Source of the DNA: Candidatus Centipeda massiliensis | Lineage (GTDB): Bacteria; Bacillota; Negativicutes; Selenomonadales; Selenomonadaceae | DNA: 46,085 bases | NCBI RefSeq assembly: GCF_900290285.1 | Contig: NZ_LT985754.1 | Span: 1-46,085 of the forward strand | Direction of reading: 5' to 3' | Shown here: positions 40,490 to 46,085 of the stretch, piece after piece | How positions within the stretch are numbered: position 1 is the first letter of the stretch | Layout: the number at the start of each line of letters is the position of its first letter | Translations under genes and position numbers: made by a program | Notes under the pieces: model-generated | Databases searched by the model: none | What the model saw: the letters and a program-made list of their open reading frames with translations, nothing else | Told to the model about the DNA's origin: nothing

Positions 40490-41538
40490 TCGAATGACCT
40501 CCTCCTGCGCAGAATCAGATGGATAAAGAGCGGCACACCGAGGAATGAGATCACGATCCCCACGGGAATGGTCACCGGGTAGAGGATCAGCTTGCCGACC
40601 GTATCAGCCACGAGAAGGAGCGCCGCGCCGAGCACCGCCGTGAACGGCAGGTAGAAGCGATGATCCGTCCCGATCAGAAAGCGTGCCATGTGCGGTGCGA
40701 TCAGTCCCACGAAGCCGATCACCCCCGTAAAACTGATGATCGTCGCCGTCATCAGAACGGCCGTCAGCCCTGCAATCGTGCGCAGGCGTGCGGGATTCAC
40801 CCCGAGGCTGCGCGCCGTCTCATCGTCGCTCACCGCCATCACATTCAGCGGCAGCGCGTAAAAGAGCGCTGCGGCAATCCCCAGTGCGACAATGACGCCG
40901 CCGATGGCGACGTACTCCCACGATGCGCGGTGCAGCGAGCCGAACGTCCACTGAATGACCGCCGCCAGCTTATGCTCCTGCGCGAAGAATTCAAGCGTCG
41001 CCGTCAGCGCGCTGAAGAAATAGTTCAGCGCGATGCCGACGAGCACGATCGTCGTCGGACTCAGCCCCGAGCGCCGCGCGATGCCGTAGACGATGATGCC
41101 GCAGGCGCACGAGAGCAGAAACGCCGATGTGATGATGCCGAGGTCACTGTCGAGTGCCGTCCCCGCCGCGAGAACGATGCAGAGCGAGGCGCCGAGTGCC
41201 GCTGCCGCCGAGATGCCGAGCGTGAACGGACTGACGAGATAGTTGCGCGTCACGGACTGCATCAGTGCGCCCGCGAGCGCAAGCCCCGCACCCGCGATGA
41301 TCGCCAGCAGCACGCGCGGCAGACGCAGCAGCAGGATGATCTTGTTCATCGCCGTGTCCGCACCGCCGTCGAGCGTCCCGTCAAAATATCGCGTGACCGC
41401 CTCCGCCGTCTGAAACATCGCCGCGTCCTTCATCCCAAGGGTTGTAAAAATATAGGCGGCGACAAACGTCAGCACGATGCCCGATGCGATCATCAGATAC
41501 TTCCTGCGGCTGTGCGCGTGGTATTCCTGTTCCAGCAT
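40486..41538 (-). CDS. btuC: Vitamin B12/iron-type ABC transporter permease
   Basis: A 350-residue FecCD/BtuC-family permease with about ten transmembrane helices. Family landmarks: LLRLPRVLLAIIAGAGLALAGA near the N-terminus, and TGVIGFVGLIAPHMAR near residue 265. GGGGGAG precedes ATG 41538; the longer frame to 41631 runs into the binding-protein gene. It lies 4 bp after the binding-protein gene. Confidence 0.85.
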   Translation of the reverse strand: MLEQEYHAHSRRKYLMIASGIVLTFVAAYIFTTLGMKDAAMFQTAEAVTRYFDGTLDGGADTAMNKIILLLRLPRVLLAIIAGAGLALAGALMQSVTRNYLVSPFTLGISAAAALGASLCIVLAAGTALDSDLGIITSAFLLSCACGIIVYGIARRSGLSPTTIVLVGIALNYFFSALTATLEFFAQEHKLAAVIQWTFGSLHRASWEYVAIGGVIVALGIAAALFYALPLNVMAVSDDETARSLGVNPARLRTIAGLTAVLMTATIISFTGVIGFVGLIAPHMARFLIGTDHRFYLPFTAVLGAALLLVADTVGKLILYPVTIPVGIVISFLGVPLFIHLILRRRRSFE

Positions 41539-41542
41539 GGTG

Positions 41543-42604
41543 TTACTCCCCCGACAGTGGGAATGCGGGATAGGTGTGCCCCTCGATGTACGGGAGATGC
41601 TGATATTTTTCCAGCCACACCTTGAACACATCCTCGGGATGCAGATCCGGCAGCTGATCCGGATAGAGGAATTTCGCGATGTACATCGTCCCCACGAGCT
41701 TTGATGCGCCGCCGTGTGCGTAGTGCGAGAGCAGGAGGATGCGATCGCTTTTCACCGCGTCAATCGTATCCCAGCCCTTTCGCGTCTTGATCTCCTCCAG
41801 GATGCGCCTGTGATCCTCCGGCGTCGGCGGGATGTAGGACGAGTTCACCTTCGGCTCCGAGACCTTCACAATGTACGCGGGATTGCGCTCAATGACCGCC
41901 TCCGGATTCACCTGCACATTCTTCGCATCACCAAAGATATTGTGTGCGCCCGAATACTCCACCATATCATAGAAATAGTCGCCCGGCACGGTCGTCTTGC
42001 CCTCCGTGCGGTACTCGAAATAGAGATTCTTCTTCGGCACATTCGCTGTCTGCTGCTTGATGTAGTCGAGTTTCTCGGTGAAGAACGCCGAAAGTTCTGC
42101 TGCCTCCGCTTCCTTGCCGAAGAGTTTGCCGATCAGCGCACAGTTGTCCTGAAACTCGCGCGTATAGTAGGCATCGACCACAATGACCGCAATGCCGAAC
42201 TTTCCGAGCTTGTCCGCCGCATCCTCCCAGCCGCCGTTGCCCGTGAGGATGAGCGCCTGCGGCTGCAGCTCGATGATTTTTTCGTAGTTCAGCTCCCGCT
42301 GGTTTGCGCCGATCACCTGATCCTGCCTGAACTTCCCCTTGAAGCCCGCCTCATCGTTAAAGATGTAGTTGTCGACGCCGATCACCGTGTCGATCGCTCC
42401 GACCGCGTTGATCAGCTCGGCGTTGTAGGCATTCGACACGACGACGCGCGTCAGCGGATAGGGCACCGTCACCTCGCGCCCGATGCTGTCCGTAACTGTG
42501 ATCGTATCCGCACCCTTCGCCTGCTCTGCGGTCTCCTTCCCGCAGCCCGCGAGCGCGATCAGGAAACAGAGAACGAGCCCATACAGCAATAGATTCTTCT
42601 TCAT
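41543..42604 (-). CDS. btuF: Periplasmic binding lipoprotein of the corrinoid/iron uptake system
   Basis: A 353-residue substrate-binding protein of the BtuF/FepB class III fold. The lipobox LAGC puts the lipid on a Cys near 21. Two lobes follow: RVVVSNAYNAELINAVGA and the second half around ILLLSHYAHGGASKLV. GGGGGAA lies before ATG 42604; the adjacent ATG 42607 is too close to the ribosome binding site. It hands the ligand from the outer-membrane receptor to the permease. Vitamin B12 specificity is inferred from the riboswitch, not from residues. Confidence 0.8.
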   Translation of the reverse strand: MKKNLLLYGLVLCFLIALAGCGKETAEQAKGADTITVTDSIGREVTVPYPLTRVVVSNAYNAELINAVGAIDTVIGVDNYIFNDEAGFKGKFRQDQVIGANQRELNYEKIIELQPQALILTGNGGWEDAADKLGKFGIAVIVVDAYYTREFQDNCALIGKLFGKEAEAAELSAFFTEKLDYIKQQTANVPKKNLYFEYRTEGKTTVPGDYFYDMVEYSGAHNIFGDAKNVQVNPEAVIERNPAYIVKVSEPKVNSSYIPPTPEDHRRILEEIKTRKGWDTIDAVKSDRILLLSHYAHGGASKLVGTMYIAKFLYPDQLPDLHPEDVFKVWLEKYQHLPYIEGHTYPAFPLSGE

Positions 42605-42623
42605 CATTTCCCCCTGCAGAAAA

Positions 42624-42653
42624 GGGAATCCGCTGCAGTGCAGCGAATCCCCC
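42624..42653 (-). terminator. Hairpin between the receptor and the binding-protein gene
   Basis: On the minus strand, GGGATTCGCTGCA pairs (two wobbles) with TGCAGCGGATTCCC and is followed by TTTTCTG. It may let the receptor be made in excess over the transporter. Confidence 0.55.
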
Positions 42654-42657
42654 TACA

Positions 42658-42677
42658 TTTTTATCAGCGATTCCCTA
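42658..42677 (+). repeat. Right-end fragment of the MITE-like repeat
   Basis: TTTTTATCAGCGATTCCCTA. It includes the stop codon of the receptor gene (42677-42675 on the minus strand). Confidence 0.55.
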
Positions 42678-44885
42678 GATATCCATCTGCATCGACAGCA
42701 TGAAGCTGCGCGGATAGCCTTGAATCCCGTAGTTGTAGCCCGGACGCGACATCCAGTAGCGTTTGTCGAGAACGTTGTACGCCGTGAGGTTGAAGGTCGT
42801 CGGCACCGTTCCGAGCGTCGTCTTGTACGTCACGCCGAGATCAACGGTCACATAGGCAGGCACGTCGAGCTGGTTCGACGCATTTGCATAGATCGGAGCC
42901 TTGCCGGAGTAGACCATGCGCAGGAACGCCGAGGTCTTTGCATCTGCTGTGTACTCGGCGGCGAGCATCGCGCTCCAGTCCGCAATGCCGCTGACAGACT
43001 TGCCATTATATGCAGTGTTTGTCTTCTGCTCTGTCGCGATGTGCATCAGGCCGCCTGTCAGCGTCCACTTCGGTGCAATTTGTCCGGAGACGCTCAGCTC
43101 AACGCCCTTGAGCTTATTCTTGCCCTCCATCACCCTCGTGTCCTTTGGATCTCCCGCATATCGCACATCTATCGTACGATCCTGCTCGATCTGGAACAGG
43201 CTCATCCCTGCGCTGAGACCGTTCTTCCGATACTTTACGCCGAGTTCATTCTGCTTCGTCTTGGCAGGTGCAAGCATTGCGCCCGTATTCATATAGCCGC
43301 CTCCGACCGCCGTGCCTTTGTCAAAGCTCTCCGAATGATTCGCATAGAGGCTGAGATCCTCCGTCGGCTTGTAGACGATGCCGTAGGTCGGCGAGTTCGC
43401 GCTGCTGCTTACGGTTTTCCCGTCCTTGTAGCCGGACGTATTGGAATAGGACGTGGCCTTTACACTGTGATGATGAACGCCCAGCAGGACAGACGCCTTG
43501 CCGTAGGTGAGCGTATCCGTCACCGACACACCGGAATAGATCGTTGCCGCCGACTTGAACGGCCCGTTGATCGTGGCAGGATCATAGTTCTGAATGAGCG
43601 TGCGGATGCCGTCACGCAGCGATCCGGTCACACTGCCATACACGGGAACCTGATTGCCGTACCTTCCATACTGCTCATAGCCCCAATACCCGTAGTACCA
43701 GTCGCGGTCGAATGCGAGGACCATATCGTTCTTCACCCGGCCGATGTCGAATGAGCCCCGCACCCCGAGCTGCGCATAGCTGTTTCGGACCGCAAAGGGA
43801 TTCGTCCACAGCGCATTCCGGAAGTCGCCGTCCTCGTTCAGCATAAAGAGCCGGCTCGCGTTTGTCATCACGTAGCTGCTGCCGTGGTTGTAGCTGTATC
43901 CGGCATTCAGGAACGCCTTCCATTTCTCACTGAGCCGCTGCTCGTGGTTAAGAACCGCCGTCCACGTAGACATGGTGAGATGTGCCCCATTGAAGCTGTA
44001 GTTGTTTCGCCCGCTCGGCGGCGACGGCAGACGGTTTCCCGTGTACGCGTTCGCGCCCGTGCCGTCAAAGGCGAAGTAGCGCTGTCCGCCCTCATTCTTC
44101 GAGTAGCGGTAGCCCGCGAAGAGGTTCGTCGTGCTCTTTGTGCCCGCATGGTCGAGGTTGACATAGAAATCGCGTGTCGTCAGCTTCTCGCGGTCAACGG
44201 CGGTCTTGCCCTGGATGTTCTCCGCATTGATGCGCAGCCCCCACTGCTCATTTTTGCCGAAGCGCTTGCCGATGTCGAAGATCTCGCCGAGTGCGCCGCG
44301 CCCATTGATCGTCTGCTTGTAGGTGATGCGCTGCCTGCCGTACTCTGCCTTCTTCGTCACGAGATTGACCGAGCCGCCCGCCGACTCCGAGCTCGTCGTG
44401 CCGTGAATGCCGATCGCGGGACCCGCAATCACCTCGATGCTCTCCACGAAATTCGCGGGCGTATTCATCTGCGTGAACATCCCCGGCACGCCGTTGGTCT
44501 TGAACTGATAGGCGTTCATGGCAAAGCCGCGGATCGAGAAGTCATTGTACAGTGTACTGCCGCTCGTACGCACGGACGACGATGTGAGGAATGCGTTCGG
44601 CAGCGTGTTCATCCCATCGTCAAACTGCGAGATCGCCTTGTTTGTGATGTTCGTCTGCCGGAACGGGACATCCATCACATCCTTCGTCCCGAGGAAGCCG
44701 GTGCCGCCCGTGCTGCTCACAAGGGCATTCTCCTCCTCCGCAGCCGGACGCTGTCCCTCCACATCGACGGGCGAGAGTTCGTAGGAGTCCAGCGCCTCCG
44801 TCTTCTCCGCAGCGCTTGCCGCGCCCATCCAGACCGAACTTGCCGTCGCCAGTGCGACCGCGAGAGCCAGCTTTCTCTTCGTCAT
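42675..44885 (-). CDS. TonB-dependent outer-membrane receptor
   Basis: A 736-residue outer-membrane receptor. It has a signal peptide (about 1-26, ending AASA-AEK), a plug domain (about 60-190, with DFSIRGF and IEVIAGPAIGIHGTTSSESAGGSVNLVTKK) and a beta barrel ending in the typical aromatic-rich strand SFMLSMQMDI. The plug resembles siderophore receptors more than E. coli BtuB. The ribosome binding site AAGGAGGA lies 7 bp before ATG 44885; upstream in-frame codons to 44969 overlap the terminator. A cobalamin riboswitch precedes it, so I infer corrinoid uptake. Its last codon meets a MITE fragment. Confidence 0.85.
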   Translation of the reverse strand: MTKRKLALAVALATASSVWMGAASAAEKTEALDSYELSPVDVEGQRPAAEEENALVSSTGGTGFLGTKDVMDVPFRQTNITNKAISQFDDGMNTLPNAFLTSSSVRTSGSTLYNDFSIRGFAMNAYQFKTNGVPGMFTQMNTPANFVESIEVIAGPAIGIHGTTSSESAGGSVNLVTKKAEYGRQRITYKQTINGRGALGEIFDIGKRFGKNEQWGLRINAENIQGKTAVDREKLTTRDFYVNLDHAGTKSTTNLFAGYRYSKNEGGQRYFAFDGTGANAYTGNRLPSPPSGRNNYSFNGAHLTMSTWTAVLNHEQRLSEKWKAFLNAGYSYNHGSSYVMTNASRLFMLNEDGDFRNALWTNPFAVRNSYAQLGVRGSFDIGRVKNDMVLAFDRDWYYGYWGYEQYGRYGNQVPVYGSVTGSLRDGIRTLIQNYDPATINGPFKSAATIYSGVSVTDTLTYGKASVLLGVHHHSVKATSYSNTSGYKDGKTVSSSANSPTYGIVYKPTEDLSLYANHSESFDKGTAVGGGYMNTGAMLAPAKTKQNELGVKYRKNGLSAGMSLFQIEQDRTIDVRYAGDPKDTRVMEGKNKLKGVELSVSGQIAPKWTLTGGLMHIATEQKTNTAYNGKSVSGIADWSAMLAAEYTADAKTSAFLRMVYSGKAPIYANASNQLDVPAYVTVDLGVTYKTTLGTVPTTFNLTAYNVLDKRYWMSRPGYNYGIQGYPRSFMLSMQMDI

Positions 44886-44971
44886 TTCCATTTCCTCCTT
44901 GATCCGGACGGGCACAAGCTGCCCATCCTCTCCTAAACTACACATTCCTAACCACATCGTGCGTTCCATGC

Positions 44972-45000
44972 AAAAGCCCCGTCGACGGCTGACGGGGCTT
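44972..45000 (-). terminator. Intrinsic terminator of the riboswitch expression platform
   Basis: On the minus strand, AAGCCCCGTC pairs with GACGGGGCTT around a 7-nt loop and is followed by TTG. It lies between the cobalamin aptamer and the receptor start. A weaker CCTGC/GCAGG hairpin with six Ts lies upstream, near 45010-45040. Confidence 0.75.
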
Positions 45001-45089
45001 TCTCACACGAAAAAAGCCTGCCGTCCTGTCCATCGCAGGATGCAGAGGAGGCGGCGCTCCCCCACGGGGCGCGGCACTCCGGCGCACGA

Positions 45090-45285
45090 GATTCGGTAGG
45101 TCTTCCGGCTCTGCATCATCGTCCGCTCCGCCTTCCCGGTTTCCCAGTGACATCTTGGGAAGCGAATCAGCGCTTCCCTTGGAGCATCCTCAGCATTACG
45201 GCGGCGGGACCGCATCGGCTTATGGAGTCGCAGCACAAAACCGCGCTCCCCGATTTCCCTGTTATGCCCGTTTGGGCACCGAATC
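45090..45285 (-). promoter_or_regulatory. Cobalamin (adenosylcobalamin-type) riboswitch
   Basis: Minus-strand order matches the class: GGTGCC at the 5' side (45280-45275), AACAGGGAA, then GCGGTCCCGCCGCCGTAATGC, CACTGGGAAACCGGGAAGGC (45149-45130), and the 3' B12 box GCCGGAAGACCTACCG (45109-45094). It controls the TonB receptor and, through read-through, the ABC transporter genes. High cobalamin would favour the terminator at 44972-45000. Confidence 0.9.
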
Positions 45286-45351
45286 TGCTTATGAAGAAAA
45301 CGCGGATTCATCCTGCGTTTCCTAAATTGGAATCTACAAAAACTGTGTTGT

Positions 45352-45381
45352 AGTATAATTAAACATGATCGGCTTTGTCAA
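45352..45381 (-). promoter_or_regulatory. Promoter of the riboswitch-controlled uptake operon
   Basis: On the minus strand, TTGACA (45381-45376) and TATACT (45357-45352), spacing 18 bp. A MITE begins 5 bp upstream of the -35 box. Confidence 0.75.
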
Positions 45382-45386
45382 GCTTT

Positions 45387-45556
45387 TTAAGGAAGCACTG
45401 ATAAATTCAGCACTGCCACCTTGGCGTATCTTTTTCGCCCTCTCTGTGTCGACAAATCCTCCACATAGCCTTTGCTATGCGTCCGGTTTGTCTCCTTGTT
45501 CGGACGAAAAAATCTACGCCAATCTGACGGACTTCATTTTATCAGCGATTCCCTAG
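45387..45556 (+). mobile_element. MITE-like repeat, full-length copy 3
   Basis: 170 bp from TTAAGGAAGCACTGATAAA to TTTATCAGCGATTCCCTAG. It is the best match to copy 1 and is inserted between the B12 operon promoter and a truncated IS3 element. Confidence 0.85.
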
Positions 45557-45801
45557 GAATTTCCAAGAACACGATGTATACATGGACACGTGCACAACGT
45601 CTTGGATATTTGGATCTTGGGTGCGGCACGCAAACACCGCAGAGTGCCCTGAGCTTGCATGAGGAACTCGTGCAGCTGCGCGCCCAGCTCAAGGCACAGG
45701 ATAAGGAAATTCGACGTCTGAAGAAAGAGAATGACTTTCTGGAAGAAGCAAGCGCTTTTTTCGCCGCGAGCCGTCTGAAGTCAACAAAAACGAACGTATG
45801 A
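45557..45801 (+). pseudogene. IS3-family transposase OrfA, 5'-truncated
   Basis: The frame covers the end of the helix-turn-helix (GISKNTMYTWTRAQRLG) and the leucine-zipper coil (LHEELVQLRAQLKAQDKEIR and on to LEEASAFFAAS) of IS3-family OrfA. The N-terminal part of the HTH is missing: the MITE copy ends exactly where it should begin. No terminal inverted repeat of the IS is seen. Confidence 0.8.
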
Positions 45802-46085
45802 AGTTTATTGCGTTCAAGACAGCAGACGGCGCACACAAAGGAAATATCAGTTTTTATTGCAGACTGCTCCATGTCACAAGACAGGGATTTTATCAGTATC
45901 TGGTGAGCAAAGACCGCCCCTGGAAATATCAGGAACTTGCCGATGCCATGATGCAGATCCATGCAGAGGATGAATGCAACGATACCTACGGAAGAATCCG
46001 CATGTATCAGGCACTCAAGATCAAGCAGCCAGAAGGCATCCATGTTCCGAGTGGACGCACCGTTTACCGCATCATGGAAGAGATC
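45798..46085 (+). CDS. IS3-family transposase OrfB, partial at window edge
   Basis: Begins at ATG 45798, overlapping the OrfA stop (ATGA), and runs off the window after 96 codons. The N-terminal part has HKGNISFYCRLLHVTRQGFYQ and YGRIRMYQALK, typical of the HTH_21 region before the DDE integrase core of IS3/IS150-type OrfB. Frameshift coupling with OrfA is usual in this family, but OrfA is truncated here, so the element is probably inactive on its own. Confidence 0.85.
   Translation, partial: MKFIAFKTADGAHKGNISFYCRLLHVTRQGFYQYLVSKDRPWKYQELADAMMQIHAEDECNDTYGRIRMYQALKIKQPEGIHVPSGRTVYRIMEEI

Noticed and set aside
45140-45180. Another MITE fragment (GGGAAGCGAATCAGCGCTTCCC)
   Set aside because: The resemblance is small, and the hairpin is a normal stem of the cobalamin riboswitch.
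45003-45311. A 102-codon minus-strand frame across the riboswitch
   Set aside because: It lies inside the cobalamin aptamer, whose conserved boxes explain the sequence; there is no ribosome binding site or protein motif.

Overview
The window reads as a chromosome segment of a Negativicutes bacterium, most like Selenomonas or a close relative. Genes have Firmicutes-style AGGAGG ribosome binding sites, yet the cell clearly has an outer membrane, because a TonB-dependent receptor is present. G+C is moderately high, and short mobile repeats (a roughly 170-bp MITE-like family ending in GGAAGCACTGATAAA) are scattered through the window. The genus is an inference; no rRNA gene is present.

Region by region. 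(1) 151-8832, plus strand: an envelope-stress cluster like Bacillus subtilis ydjGHI. One SPFH/zinc-ribbon protein is followed by three tandem pairs of a zinc-ribbon membrane protein (YdjG-like) and a TPM-domain membrane protein (YdjH-like). The second zinc-ribbon gene is broken and the second TPM gene is a two-domain fusion. A secreted protein closes the cluster. (2) 8928-16705, minus strand: an Rpn-type nuclease, then two copies of a module made of a small membrane protein, a WYL-domain regulator, a von Willebrand A (vWA) protein and a tiny acidic membrane protein. A decayed large serine recombinase and a cluster of ATGCACCCCC repeats separate the copies. (3) 17219-24118, minus strand: a tight five-gene operon of dynamin-like GTPase, membrane protein, HerA-like ATPase, LHH-family HNH nuclease and SUKH immunity protein. 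It looks like a conflict or defence island. (4) 24238-33890: three more vWA proteins (two with ruined metal sites), a lipoprotein, the RNA ligase RtcB behind two small genes, an XRE-type regulator, Ogt, a YoeB/RelB-type toxin-antitoxin pair, and a DUF2828 protein (helical domain plus vWA, Ro60-like layout) preceded by a strongly structured transcript with a tRNA-like part. (5) 33900-39603: housekeeping genes, namely a thioesterase, two DXS-like synthases flanking a flavodoxin-fold oxidoreductase, tRNA-Ala(CGC) and a Nim/PPOX-like flavoprotein. (6) 39707-45381, minus strand: a cobalamin riboswitch, TonB receptor, binding lipoprotein, permease and ATPase forming a vitamin B12 (or related corrinoid) uptake operon. 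(7) The right edge: a MITE copy and a truncated IS3-family element running off the window.

The most interesting finding joins regions 2 and 4. Four vWA genes and both WYL operons have promoters with GGAC (GGAT in one) exactly 11 bp from the -10 box; in the four vWA promoters this is half of an inverted repeat with a 7-bp spacer. The rtcB operon and the fifth vWA gene share a different inverted repeat (GTCGC-N7-GCGAC) exactly 21 bp from the -10 box, about one helical turn further upstream. I infer a WYL-controlled regulon that joins vWA proteins to RNA repair, with the DUF2828 protein and its structured RNA as a possible Ro/Y-RNA-like partner. All promoter, RNA-fold and family calls were made by eye.
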